From positions 213,531,253-213,595,252 of the forward strand of contig OV884060.1 of NCBI GenBank assembly GCA_930367215.1: a stretch of DNA of 64,000 nucleotides, read 5' to 3'. The notes beneath the pieces are model-generated. The model searched no databases. It saw only the letters and a program-made list of their open reading frames with translations, and had not been told where the DNA came from. Within the stretch, counting starts at the first letter, position 1, and each line of letters starts with the position of its first letter. The position numbers and the translations under genes were made by a program. Source of the stretch: Pollenia angustigena (Eukaryota; Arthropoda; Insecta; Diptera; Polleniidae). Below are positions 1 through 10,314 of this stretch, piece by piece.

Positions 1-207
1 CAAGAAGCCTGCGATGAACTTTCTTAATAGAGCACGCATTTTAATAATGAAATTCAATAATTTGCAAGCGTTGTTCGTTTGTAAGACGATTCATGGTTAA
101 ATTATAGACCAAACTGAAGATGTTTGACAGTGAAACAAAACACGAAACGTGCGTTAGCTGTTTAAACCAGTGTTGCCAAAAAGATAATAGCTAAAAATTC
201 ACCCGAT
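1..207 (-). mobile_element. rosa-like DD41D mariner, 5' end (runs off window start)
   Basis: Read on the minus strand, this is the start of a Tc1/mariner transposase gene and its terminal repeat. The complement encodes HRLTNEQRLQIIEF-like residues, the first helix-turn-helix of the family, and the outer end reads CTAAAAATTCACCCGA, close to the ITR of the complete copies at 2377-3277 and 6044-6970. The rest of the element lies left of the window. The TA target dinucleotide expected after CCCGA is TT here. Coding capacity cannot be judged from this end alone. Confidence 0.8.
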
Positions 208-614
208 TCAAGCAGATGATAACGATTGAAGCACTTGCGCTAGACTAAAGTGATTTAAGGCAAGCAAAAGAGAGAAGAAAAAAATTGAATTAAAGCCAAC
301 CAAAAACTCAATATGCGTTTTTTTGACTTAAGACCTTTTTACCTAATAGCTAAGATCTATTTGTGACACAACTTATTTACAATTATATATATCAGCAGTA
401 AAGTTGCCATAATTAAATAAAAAAAGCCTGGGAGTTCCCGCACAAATTTATAAGTTTATAAGATTCATTTTACACACTCAACAAAAACTTTTATCTTTAC
501 TGGGACCCTTTACATTGTGTAAGTTGTTAATAAGAGTACGATAAAAGTTTTGCTGCTTTTTTTTTTTTTTTTTGATATTTTATATACGGAACAAAGAAAA
601 ATAAGCGTAAATAC
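208..614. other. unclassified AT-rich spacer with T-run
   Basis: There is no recognisable gene here. It contains a homopolymer run of about 18 T near 556-573. I see no paired terminal repeats. Confidence 0.5.
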
Positions 615-850
615 GGGCATGTTCTGACAATCGCTAAACGCTTAAAATTGGCGATTCTGACTTAAAATTGCATATTAGGTGTTATGTAAATCGCAATAGC
701 AAGAAGTTTGGCGACTTCAAATTGCAAAAGAGTACTAGAATATTTGTAAAAAACTATGGCAGATCGCAACTAAACGCACGAGTGAAAGAGCACCATAAAA
801 TAAATTTGGCGTTTTGCGATTTCAAATCGTGCGATTGTCAGAACATGGCC
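615..850. mobile_element. short TIR element (MITE candidate)
   Basis: The left end reads GGGCATGTTCTGACAATCGC and the right end is its near-complement, GCGATTGTCAGAACATGGCC, giving roughly 19-bp inverted repeats about 235 bp apart. The interior is rich in short GCGATT/AATCGC repeats. I cannot define a convincing target-site duplication. A 99-codon open frame starting at 668 runs through the right end and has no recognisable domain, so I treat it as non-coding. Confidence 0.6.
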
Positions 851-1420
851 GATAATAAAAAAAGGGAAATATATTTAAAATGTGTAAAATCCCCAAAAAT
901 CCCAGAATTATCTCATAGTGTGAACTTAGATTATAGTATTTTCACTATAGAAAAGGAACAAAATTAGTCTAATAACGCCCCCCATGTATGAACACCATCA
1001 CATAGTTGGTAAATTTAGGAAATGACCTAATTCCTAGCTTAGATATAAACTTAACTAGAGAACAGCTGCGTTTGAATAGCAATCGCATACAGAGACTTTC
1101 CTGGCAGGCCGCACTTCACCATAGGTTAAGGGCAATAACACAGCCTTTTTAAATCTCGTTCTTCAGCACAAACGCGACTACAGTCTTAACGTGATCTCCG
1201 AAAGGTCCTAACATAAAAACAGCACATTGCCTATCTTACTACTTTGAGAGTAATGGTTGTCTAAGTGCTAGATAGGATTCTTATCAGCCGCGATCTTTAA
1301 GAAATCTATTAATTTAAAATAACCCCAAAAATATATTCTATTGCCTGCGCACAACGGGTTATTCATGTTACGGTTTCAAAAGTAAAGTTCAAAAAAACAG
1401 AGATTAAGCTATGATTTCGA
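851..1420. repeat. unclassified; holds a diverged copy of the TCAGCCGCGATC repeat
   Basis: About 1100-1310 shows weak similarity to the dispersed repeat seen at 8440-8660 and 13790-14120: GGCAGGCCGCACTTCACC early, then GCTAGATAGGATTCTTATCAG leading into CCGCGATC. Nothing else is recognisable. Confidence 0.35.
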
Positions 1421-1439
1421 TGAAACTTTTATTTCATTA

Positions 1440-2110
1440 TAATACTTAGAAATTGCCATTACGCACGAAATACAATGCCATTTAAATGACCGCCTTTAGA
1501 TCGATCCTTTTAAGGTAGTTTTGTAAATTTCGGGCGTTATCGAAGCGATAGCTTAACGAATGTTGGTTTTCAAATGCTCCAACATGAGGGGATTATCCGC
1601 GTAAATACGGTCTCTAACGTAGCTCCACTAAACATTCTAACGGCGTCAAATCGCAGTATTTTGCTGGCCAAGAGACGTCGCCAAAACGTAAAATAACGAG
1701 TTCTATAAACTTCCCATGCAAAAAAGCCTACATTGTACTTGCTGTGTGGCTCGTGGCACCGAATTTTTTAAACCACATATCGTCCAGTTCATTATCTTTA
1801 ATTGCAGCAAAAACAAAAAAAAAAAAAAAATAAAAAAAAATATCGGTAATCATACGGCCACAGCACTCTCATGACACCTCCAGACCCTTATCCGCACCAA
1901 ACAGTTACTTTTTCCGGATGCAGTGACTTTTCCACAATCTCTTCTGGGTTCTCCGATCCCCATATTTGACAATTTTGCTTGTTGACGTAATCATCGAATG
2001 AGAAATGAGCTTCAACGTTGACGAAAATTTTATTCGAAAAATCAGCATTGAAAGCCTGTAGCTCTTGCAATCTAGAGCGATAGAGATAGAGGTACAAGTC
2101 CAAATGCAAA
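1440..2110 (-). pseudogene. degenerate DD41D mariner transposase
   Basis: Minus-strand reading gives, in order, a FNADFSNKI/VEAHFSFDDYVNKQN block (first catalytic region; the usual acidic residue before EAHF is lost), LHPEKVTVWCG, then after an A-rich stretch DDMWFKKFGATSHTA (second catalytic region, Asp changed to Phe), WPAKYCDLTPLE (third region, Asp read as Glu) and a C-terminal GGHLNGIVF motif. Counting across one stop codon gives 41 residues between the second and third sites, the rosa-type spacing. Stops and substitutions rule out activity. It is clearly older than the neighbouring copies, and its ITRs could not be found. Confidence 0.75.
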
Positions 2111-2376
2111 ATCCGCCATAACGAGCCGTAAGATAAGCGTTATTTCTGAGAACACCGTGGAATCGTGGAAATTTATTTAATAAAAATGTAAATTCACTAA
2201 AATTTATTGCGGCCATCAGAGTCCAATAAGATTGGAATTTAAAACGGAGACAAAAAGTAAAATCGTTGAAAATTGCTGTCATAAAAATTCTTGCACAAGG
2301 CCCCAAACGGGACGGAGAGCTTTAACTAATAAAATATCTTTCATACTAAACGGAGACTATCCCGTAGTACCATATA

Positions 2377-3277
2377 ATGGTTGATTTTTTAGCTATTATC
2401 TTTTTGGCAACACTGGTTTAAACAGCTGACGCACGTTTCGTGTTTTGTTTCACTGTCAAACATCTTCAGTTTGGTCTATAATTTAACCATGCATCGTCTT
2501 ACAAACGAACAACGCCTGCAAATTATGAATTTTTTTATTAATGCGTGCTCTGTTAAGAAAGTTCATTGCGCGCTTCTTCCATTGTACGCTCAGTTTAATC
2601 GACCCACTGAAGCAGCTATTCGGGCTATTGTGACTAAATTTCGCACCAAATTTACATTATTGGACATAAAACCACCAACACGCTAACGTAGTGTGCGAAG
2701 TGAAGAAAATATCCCAGCTGTATCGGCCAGTGTTAATGATGACCAACAATTATCGATTCGTCGCCGTTCGCAGCAATTGGGCCTCTGTTACACAACAACG
2801 TGACATGATATCCAACTTTTTTTTGCCCAAAATGCAAGAGCATGACTTGCATGACATGTGGTTTCAACAAGACGGTGCCACATGCCACACAGCTCGCTTA
2901 ACAATGGACTTTTTGAGAGGCGAGTTCGTGAACATTTTATTTCACGTTCGGGACCGGCCAATTGGCCGCCTAGATCATGCGATTTAACGCCTTTAGACTA
3001 TTTTACACATGCCCGCTTCAATTGACGCATTGGAAGACAAAATTGAAGCATTTATTCATGAGATACCGGCCGAAATGTTGGAAAGAGTATGCCAAAATTG
3101 GACTAAGCGGATGGACCATTTGAGGCCCAGTCACGGTCCATATTTGCATGAAATAATCTTCAAACATTAAATTATAAGGACCGTATTATCGATTCAAATA
3201 AAGATTTCATGAATTTTTCCGAATTTTATGTGTTTCTTTTTATTAGACTTTCCTATAGCTCTTAAAAAATCACCCGA
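2377..3277 (+). mobile_element. rosa-like DD41D mariner, internally deleted
   Basis: It is bounded by ITRs (left TTGATTTTTTAGC with a degenerate outer 8 bp; right CTTAAAAAATCACCCGA) and flanked by TA at 2375-2376 and 3278-3279. The transposase is broken into three frames: 2489-2686 (HTH, MHRLTNEQRLQIM...), 2691-2987 (WFQQDGATCHTAR, second catalytic Asp) and 3009-3170 (DALEDKIEAF... LHEIIFKH stop). An internal deletion joins the DNA-binding half directly to the RDMISNFF segment, so the first catalytic Asp region is missing. At 901 bp it is well below a full-length element of about 1.3 kb. Confidence 0.9.
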
Positions 3278-3279
3278 TA

Positions 3280-3863
3280 GAATTCTGGTGAGTTACCTTG
3301 GCTTTTTAAGCCTCCGAAAGATTGTGATATTATCCACGAAAGTTCAAGGCAAGAGATAGGAGCTTCTTAACATCCTCTTGATCCTACCAACCTGAACATG
3401 TACAGGGGAGGTCTTTTTATTAAATAACAAATTTAGTCTATTGAAATTATTATTGAATAACATAAACAGAATCTTAATTTGTTTGAATTGCCGGAAATTA
3501 TACCATGCGATAACTTTTCCAAACAGAAACCCCATTGTGCTGCCAAATTAAGGAAAAAATCATTTGCCAAGTGGAAAGTTTTGATCTTTTAAAAATCATT
3601 TGCAATGCGGTTTAATTAAGTCGGAAATCTAATTTCATAACTTTTTGGCCTAAAAAAATGCGGAGTTTATCTAAAAAACAAAATTGGTCTAGATACTTAA
3701 TGGCTAAAAGTGTTGCTTGTTGACAAGGATAATCTTCATAAAATTTGTGTAAATCCTAATCCTTAAATTGATTTCAAGAGAATAACGGTACAGAGAAAAC
3801 TTGAAGGATTGGCCCATAAGTATCCTATAAATAGAGCTTTCTGTAGAAAATTTGTCTTCTATT
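3280..3863. other. unclassified AT-rich spacer
   Basis: No recognisable coding domain, terminal repeat or RNA gene was seen between the mariner end and the next repeat. Confidence 0.5.
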
Positions 3864-4882
3864 TATACCCACACCACAATAGTTACAATAGTGGAGAGGG
3901 TCCCAGCGGTAACTAGAATGAGTAAAGAGGCCTAATAGAAGGCCTTATTTAGCAGTCACAAGCAGTCAGAAGCCCTTCTCGCCGCATTCCAAACTTATTT
4001 AATTTTAGCACAGGTTGTCATTGGGCGCAAGGCCTTCCACACTTCCTTTAATTACAACTTCGATCTCTTCCCAAAGAAGGGAGTAAGGAAGGTCACTAAA
4101 AATAAAAAGTAAATTAAACTAAAAACCTTCCTTTCTCCCTTCTCAATGAAGGGAGTAGCGAATGTGTACTGAATATTCTAGAAGGTCTTTTAAAAAGAAG
4201 TTTACACCTTCATACGTCTGAAGGCAGGATATCATGCGAAGCGAATCTTTTAGAAAGGAGTATAGAGGCCTTCAAAAAGGCCTGCCACTTGCAGTCCTTT
4301 TAATATTTACCGCTGGGGTATTATGCATTTGTGCTGATGTGTGTAACGCTTTAATATAGTGGTCCTAGACCCACCTTAAAGTATACCGATCTACTCAGAA
4401 TCACTTTCTGAGTCGAATTAACGATGTCCATCCTGCTGGCAGGCTGGCTGGCTGGCTGGCTGTCCATGTAACCTTGTGCGCAAAGAACAGGTCGCAATTT
4501 TGGAGATAATTTGATAAAATTTGGGTTATAGGTTCTTATTGGCACAAGGAGCAAGCCTGTTGAAAATGGGCCTAATCGTAGAACCACGAGGGAAGATAGG
4601 GGGAAATTTCTTCCTCTCAGAAACTATCAAACCGATTTTAATGAAATTTTAAACATAGATAGATCCATATCTATAGGGACACATTAGCTATACAGTTTTT
4701 AAAAAATAGGACCACAAGGGGCAATTTCTGCCTCTCACAAACTTTCAAACCGATTTTCATGAAGTTCATAAACATAGATAAATCCATATTTACATGGACA
4801 CATAAGCATGATGTGTTTTTAAATACTGTGGTGTAGGGTATCATATGGTCGGCCTTGACCGACTATACTTTCTTACTTGTTT
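3864..4882 (+). repeat. TACCC/ACTTGTTT dispersed repeat, copy 1
   Basis: It starts TATACCCACACCACAATAG, whose TACCC pairs with GGGTA about 35 bp on, and ends in a hairpin (GTCGG-CCTTGA-CCGAC) followed by TATACTTTCTTACTTGTTT. The body contains TGTGTAACGC, CCTAGACCCACC, a GGCT microsatellite near 4440-4461, and two partly repeated blocks beginning around TTTCAAACCGATTTT. Related copies lie at 22939, 43632, 60117 and 62255. Superfamily is unknown; it could be a non-autonomous Helitron-like element. An insertion at 3902-4317 splits it. Confidence 0.75.
3902..4317. mobile_element. CCCAGCGG TIR element nested in the repeat
   Basis: Ends are CCCAGCGGTAA and TTACCGCTGGG. Removing it restores the host repeat text GAGAGGGTATTATGCAT seen in the uninterrupted copy at 43632, leaving GT duplicated (3900-3901 and 4318-4319). 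The interior carries several AGGCCTT/AAGGCCT palindromes and no ORF. A second member lies at 62389-62968. Confidence 0.8.
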
Positions 4883-5742
4883 CTAGTTTGCCATTTCAAT
4901 TCAAGTGTCTGACTATATACCGAGGATCTAAATTTATTGGGTTTGATTTTTATGAGAATGGATTTAAGCAAAAGAAATCTTGTCAATATGGGCGTGGATA
5001 TCTGCCGTTGCATCTTTATCCTTAAGGTAATTTGTCCTAAAACCGGAAGAATTTGACACGTTTATTAATAATCCCATGTAAAAAAAAGTACATTAACAAA
5101 TGCATATACTAACAGATGACATCTTTCCTAAATCTATAATATAACCAATTAGTATTTAATTGTCCCCTTGCTAATGCAAACTTGTATTCCATTTTCAAAA
5201 ATTTTAGTTTCAAATAACAATTTCCAAAGAGCTGTCTCTCTTCTGGTCTTATATTATCAATTATCCTTCTCTAATCTCTATACACTATAATTCATTACCT
5301 TAAAATTATAGTACTTTCCTTTAAAGAAACACTTCGTACTTTTTCCCCCTTTCTTTATTTTTTCTCCACTTAACATATTGAAATTTTAAACACACCAAGT
5401 AAATATAAAAAACAATAAAGAAAAACCGGAAAATGGAAAGTGGATGGGCAAAAAAAAAAAAAAAAAGGAAATATTGAATTATATTATTAAACCGGATGTC
5501 CAACGTTTATACTCAATAACGAAAAAGGAAACCATAATTAGATCTAGTGACAAAATATGTAAAATGCCAAGGGGATGTGAAAACAAAAAATAAATATACA
5601 CAACACGATGCATGACTAAATAAACGGACGGATGGATAAATGAACGAACGACGGGTATGAACGAATGAATGAGTGTTAAATTATTGTGCATGCTCTAGAA
5701 GGATATTTCATTTGCAAATGAAATTTACATCAACTAAGTACG

Positions 5743-5773
<31 letters not shown>

Positions 5774-6043
5774 GCAGCAATGATGTTGAAAAAAATTATT
5801 TTTAAACACTTGCACATCAAAAATATGTATCTATGTTTATAAATATAAAGTCCTTTTAACTTGACATGCAAAAAACCCTAAAAGCCATTTTAAAAATGTT
5901 ACAAGATTTAAACAAATTTTGCCTTAAAAGAAACTGGATATAAAAAAAGGATAATTTTTATTACAACCCAGCAAAAACTTCTCTTACCAAATACGGCATA
6001 TTGTAATCAGAAATTTCGTTAAACACTATTAACTTTTCAAGTA
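4883..6043. other. unclassified AT-rich spacer with microsatellites
   Basis: No recognisable gene. It includes an ACAT-type microsatellite at about 5743-5772 and an A-run at 5451-5466. Confidence 0.5.
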
Positions 6044-6970
6044 AAGTGTGATTTTTTTAAGAGCTATAGGAAAGTTAAAAAAAACACATTAAATTCAGAA
6101 AAATGCATGAAATCTCTATTTGAATCGATAGTACGGTCCATATAATTTAATGTTTGAAGATTATTTCATGCAAATGTTCACCGTGACTGCGTCTCAAATG
6201 GTCCATCCGCTTAGTCCAATTTTGGCATACTCTTTCCAACATTTCGGCCGGTATCTCATGAATAAATGCTTCAATGTTGTCTTCCAATGCGTAAATTGAA
6301 GCGGGTATGTGTGTATAGACATTAGCTTTAACATAGTCCCACATAAAATAGTCTAAAGGCGGTAAATCGCACGATCTAGGCGGCCAATTGACCGGTCCCG
6401 AGCGTGAAATAAAATGTTCACCGAACTCGCCTCTCAATAAGTCCATTGTTAAGCGTGCTGTGTGGCATGTGGCACTGTCTTGTTGAAACCACATGTCATG
6501 CAAGTCAAGCTTTGTCATTTTGGGCAAAAAAAATTGGATGTCATCTCACTGTAGCGCTACCATTCACAGTTACGTTACGATTCGCATCATCTTTGAAGAA
6601 GTACGGTCCAATGATGCCACCAGCCCATAAACCGCACCAAACTGTGACTTTTTCTGGATGCATTGGTATTTCTTGCAATGCTTCTGGCTGATCTTCACTC
6701 CAAAATCGACTATTCTGCTTAATAACGTACCCATTGAGCCAAAAATTAGATTCGTCCCTGAACACAAGAAGCGCGCGATGAACTTTCTTAACAGAGCACG
6801 CCTTTTGATAATAAAATTCAATAATTTGCAAGCGTTGTTCGTTTGTAAGACGATGCATGGTTAAATTATAGACCAAACTGAAGATTTTTGACAGTGAAAC
6901 AAAACAGGAAACGTGCGTCAGCTGTTGAAACCAGTGTTGCCAAAAAGATAATAGCTAAAAAATCACCCGA
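6044..6970 (-). mobile_element. rosa-like DD41D mariner, internally deleted
   Basis: Minus-strand element with ITRs (right CTAAAAAATCACCCGA; left TGATTTTTTTAAGAGCTATAGG) and TA on both sides (6042-6043, 6971-6972). It is the best-preserved transposase in the window. Its deletion differs from the 2377 copy: here the segment between HRALL and VFRDESNF (second HTH and linker) is gone, while all three catalytic regions remain. Total length is 927 bp. Confidence 0.92.
6147..6858 (-). pseudogene. DD41D mariner transposase, frameshifted and lacking its linker
   Basis: The likely start is the Met of MHRLTNEQRL (6858); an upstream in-frame Met at 6876 exists but is not conserved in the family. Domains: N-terminal HTH, then RDESNFWLNGYV (first Asp), HPEKVTVWCGLW, a frame break after TVNGS, WFQQDSATCHTA (second Asp), WPPRSCDLPPLDYFMW (third Asp), and the C-terminal RMDHLRRSHG...LHEIIFKH stop. 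I count 41 residues between the second and third Asp, matching the DD41D (rosa) group. The deleted DNA-binding linker and frame break make it inactive. Confidence 0.88.
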
Positions 6971-6972
6971 TA

Positions 6973-7329
6973 CAATAACTCATTATTTTTGCAAGGGACG
7001 TCCCAATTTAAACTCCTTTTTTCTTTACTTCAGAAAACTTATTTTGCAAGGTAAAACATTAACATTAAGAAAAACTCGTAAAAAAGTTTATTTGTCCAAG
7101 CCCGATGAGCATTTACAAATTTTCAGCAGTGTACCATATATGAGACCTTTGGGTTTTGAGGTTAAGAGTCATACAAGATTTCTTTTTGCCAAATATTATC
7201 AAAAAATCTATGAGATTTGTCGTCATTAAATGCTTTTAGCAATGGTGTTTACTATAGTTTCCACTCGATTAATAGTTGTTCGATTAGGCGAGGAATTTTT
7301 CGCCATTATTTGATCGAATAAAGTTAACA
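6973..7329. other. unclassified spacer
   Basis: An open frame spans 6888-7229 but starts inside the mariner ITR and shows no known domain. I treat it as non-coding. Confidence 0.45.
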
Positions 7330-7335
7330 ATTTTC

Positions 7336-7764
7336 AATACAAATGTCAAGTCCACTCTCCTTTACGGTTGCGAAACATGGAACGCTGCCTCTCGAGACAT
7401 GAAGAAAATCCAAGTGTTTGTTAATCTGTGTCTTCGCAGGATATTGCGAATATTCTGGCCTAGAGTGGTGTCTAACAACAGGCTTTGGGATCAATCCAAC
7501 CAACAACAAATGGCCAAAGAAATAAAAATACGTAAATGGCGGTGGATTGGCCATACGTTAAGAAGATCAAGAAACGACATTACAAGAAACGCCATAGACT
7601 TGAACCCGCAAGGAAGTCGAAGAAGAGGACGCCCAGCTCATACATGGAGAAGGCAAATTGATTTAGAAATGGCCGGAATGGGTAAAACATGGGGCGAAGT
7701 GAGAGCGTTGGCACAAGACAGGAATATGTTCAACCAAATTATTGAGGGCCTATGCTCTTTATAG
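7336..7764 (+). pseudogene. LINE reverse-transcriptase C-terminal end, 5'-truncated
   Basis: The frame reads STLLYGCETWNAA, then RCLRRIL-like residues, RKWRWIGHTLRR, a Pro/Gly/Arg-rich NPQGSRRRGRPAHTWRRQ stretch and a terminal LAQDRNMFNQIIEGLCSL stop. This is the conserved tail of a large group of arthropod non-LTR retrotransposon ORF2 proteins. The upstream RT domain is absent, as expected from 5' truncation during target-primed integration. A TA dinucleotide tract follows at 7777-7801. Clade not assigned; RTE-like is a guess. Confidence 0.8.
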
Positions 7765-7776
7765 GATCGATGGGAA

Positions 7777-7801
7777 TATATATATATATATATATATATA
7801 T
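7777..7801. repeat. (TA)n microsatellite at LINE 3' end
   Basis: About twelve TA units directly follow GGATCGATGGGAA. A simple-repeat tail is common for non-LTR elements. Confidence 0.8.
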
Positions 7802-7821
7802 GTACCCATTGAGCCAAAAAT
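7802..7821 (-). mobile_element. 20-bp stretch identical to mariner interior
   Basis: GTACCCATTGAGCCAAAAAT also occurs inside the 6044-6970 mariner (about 6727-6746). It is too short to classify on its own, but sits exactly at the end of the TA tract. Confidence 0.4.
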
Positions 7822-8004
7822 ATATATTTTATCGAATAGTTGAAATAGCCAATTTTGAATAACTCGAGCAACGTATACCAATTAATCGATTAAATTGAAT
7901 TTTTTTAGAAAATTCTACTTTTTTAATATAAAGTTTTTTTTTGTGGATTTTGAACTGATTATGCCTGTTTTCATAATAATAAAGGTTTACAGAGCAAATT
8001 GACT

Positions 8005-8227
8005 CATGGCGAATTCATCCCAGGTAATCTCGGTACTACAACAAGTACTACTCGTACAAAAACACAAGCAATTTGTTTTTGTAAAATCATTGTACAATGT
8101 CAAAAACAGAAATAAAACAAAACAGAAACAAAGATAATAAAAACAAAATTTTGACATCCAACAATGATAAAGCTAAAAAAAAGTTATAAGCAGGGCTTTT
8201 AAGGCCACCTGTAATAAATTCGCCTTG
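8005..8227. mobile_element. AAGGCGAATT MITE, copy 1 (hAT-like)
   Basis: The left end CATGGCGAATTCATCCCAGG pairs with the right end ACCTGTAATAAATTCGCCTTG. The flanks AATTGACT (7997-8004) and AATTCACG (8228-8235) look like an imperfect 8-bp duplication. No ORF. The family has further copies at 8942-9159 and 9760-9973. Confidence 0.75.
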
Positions 8228-8941
8228 AATTCACGATGTAATTTTTCCTTAATAAACGTTTGTAAAATTTATTAATCGTTTATGAATACGCATGTTGTAA
8301 CCTTCTGTATTTATTTTCATTACTTTAGTGGTGAATTGGTGAAAAAATCCGATCTTTTTGGGGACCACCCTTCCCGCAACTTTGGGTAGCAAGCCATAAC
8401 CACCACGAAATCTTCGAAAGCATCTTTTTATAAGAAAAGCGAAACTTCCGCAAAGAAAAGTATTGTGCCTCTTCACCGGGGACTACCGACTCCCGCGGTA
8501 CCATATAGTATCTTAAGTCAGCCGCGATCGCAATTTCAATTTTGGATTTTTGCTGTGTTGGCTACTTCTAATTTCCCCAAAGGATCCAGCACCAACTGGT
8601 GAAATATTCTTAAGATGATCTGTACATACCCCAGGGTGGTAAACCGAAGTAGTATTAACTTTGTTTTTAGTTTATTTTAATTTCGATTTTTAATCGTATT
8701 TCGAAATTTTTATTACATTAAAAAAACTAAATTATTTTTAGCTGGGTTTTAAAATATGTTAATTATTTTTAAAAGTTTTATGGCTGTATTTTCATTAGGC
8801 GATTATCTTTTTTCCCCAACGAAAAACTGCAGATTAAAGAAATTTGATTTTCTGAATGTCTCATTTGCTTCTATTCCGTCGCTAAAATAACCCGTCCTCA
8901 CCAACCATAAATAAAACATTTGTAAAACAGCTTGTTTATAT
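8228..8941 (+). repeat. TCAGCCGCGATC dispersed repeat (core 8440-8660)
   Basis: CACCGGGGACTACCGACTCC, a GGTACCATATAG block and TCAGCCGCGATC, followed by TTTCCCCAAAGGAT and ATATTCTTAAGATGATC, line up with 13910-14100. The family is unknown and no protein is encoded. The remainder to 8941 is unclassified and AT-rich. Confidence 0.55.
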
Positions 8942-9159
8942 CAAGGCGAATTCATACAGGTGACATTTTTAATATAAACACAAGGAATTAAAAATGCGTA
9001 AGGAAAAAAAAAATTTCTTTTTTATATTTTCAACAAATAATTTTGATATTTACTCTTACTTTCTACAAAAACAAAATATGTACATAGTATATTTCAAAGA
9101 AAAGAGATAGCTAGCATAATTCAATCTCATGATGCGGTCACCTTTATGAATTCGCCTTG
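8942..9159. mobile_element. AAGGCGAATT MITE, copy 2 with perfect 8-bp TSD
   Basis: Ends are CAAGGCGAATTCATACAGG and CCTTTATGAATTCGCCTTG. A perfect 8-bp duplication GTTTATAT flanks it (8934-8941 and 9160-9167). An 8-bp duplication with short TIRs suits the hAT superfamily. At 218 bp with no ORF it is non-autonomous. Confidence 0.88.
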
Positions 9160-9167
9160 GTTTATAT

Positions 9168-9732
9168 CAACAAATTGTCACTTATAAACAGGGCTCCCAA
9201 CTTTCACATCTTTTTTGAGAGGCACTGCCAACTGAAAATGATGTATTTTTCGGTATATTGAGGAAACCAACGTCTAAAAAACTGCAGTTAAAGTAGAAAA
9301 ACTGCCATTTCTTGCACTTCTTCATTCGTCATTAGTCTACAAAAAACTGTTGCTCTTGATTCATTAACTGCAAACAGTCGCAAAAAGCAGAAAGTTGTAC
9401 ACAAATTTTCGTTTTTTGTTCGACAGTTTTTGGATTTGACTGCAGTTTCTTGAACCCTCGAGAAAACCAAAATCGTCAATGGAAAGTTTATATGTCGAAT
9501 TAATTTATGAGATTGAGTAACAGGTAGTTTATCGATGCATTAAGAAAACGGCAATTAGAACTATTTACTCAAGAAAAATTAATTGTTATTTTATTGTTTA
9601 TTGTGTAGCTACATTTTTATTTTATTGTTTTTTTTTGTTTATTAATTAATTAAGGAATCAATAAAATTTTTGTTAATAATCCTCAATTTAATAAATTTGT
9701 GTTCAGTGTATTGCGGCATAAAAGTTGGTGTC
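9168..9732. other. unclassified spacer
   Basis: No recognisable feature. Short ORFs in this stretch show no known domain. Confidence 0.45.
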
Positions 9733-9973
9733 ACGGCGAATTCACTAGAAGGTAAGGTCCAAGGCGAATTTATAACAGATAAGTGCAACTCTACAACTAC
9801 AAAACAAGGCGAATTAACTCCATGTATTTTGTTTTTGCAATTTTCTGACTTGTTGTCAAATTTCAGTATAGAAACAAAACAATATTTTGACGTTTCACCA
9901 TTTTTTTAATTCGCCGTGGATACAGCTGATGAACGGCTGACGAGTTGAGCTTACCTGGAGTAAATTCGCCTTG
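9733..9973. mobile_element. cluster of AAGGCGAATT-type ends; copy 3 at 9760-9973
   Basis: An element with ends CAAGGCGAATTTATAACAG and CTGGAGTAAATTCGCCTTG spans 9760-9973 and is flanked by a perfect 8-bp duplication GTAAGGTC (9752-9759, 9974-9981). Three further family ends lie in or beside it: CACGGCGAATTCAC at 9733, CAAGGCGAATTAAC at about 9806 and TTAATTCGCCGTG ending about 9918. They may be older nested or partial copies. Confidence 0.8.
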
Positions 9974-10239
9974 GTAAGGTCGACTCTACAGCAACACTGC
10001 TTTTGTGGTCGGATTGTCAAAAATATTGCTTGTATTAAAAATATTTGCTTGCATAAAATTCTGGTTGGTATTCAAACCATCGAAAAAAAACCATGTGTTG
10101 ACTTGCCCCCCTTCTAGTGGATTCGCTTTAGTTGGCGCAAAGAGAAATATAAAAGGACATTTTTCGTAGAAACAGACAGAAAAACACAATATCTTCCTTC
10201 TCGTGTCGCCTCTGTTAACTCTGTGGTATAAAAAGTTTG

Positions 10240-10314
10240 GCTGAGCGTAGATTTGAACTCAGGCTGCCACGAACAACGTCATTTACTCTAACGTAAATGT
10301 TGCGGAACCGTAAA
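10240..10314 (-). ncRNA. tRNA-derived SINE-like fragment (B-box only)
   Basis: The complement contains GAGTTCAAATCTACG, which fits a degenerate Pol III B box (GGTTCRANNCC). No full cloverleaf forms. A possible SINE head interrupted by the element at 10315. Confidence 0.3.

Noticed and set aside
4351..4587. Minus-strand ORF with a QPASQPAS repeat
   Set aside because: Product of the GGCT microsatellite in the TACCC-type repeat; the same artefact recurs at 23048-23245.
6888..7229. 113-codon ORF after the mariner
   Set aside because: It starts inside the mariner ITR and lacks any domain; likely chance.
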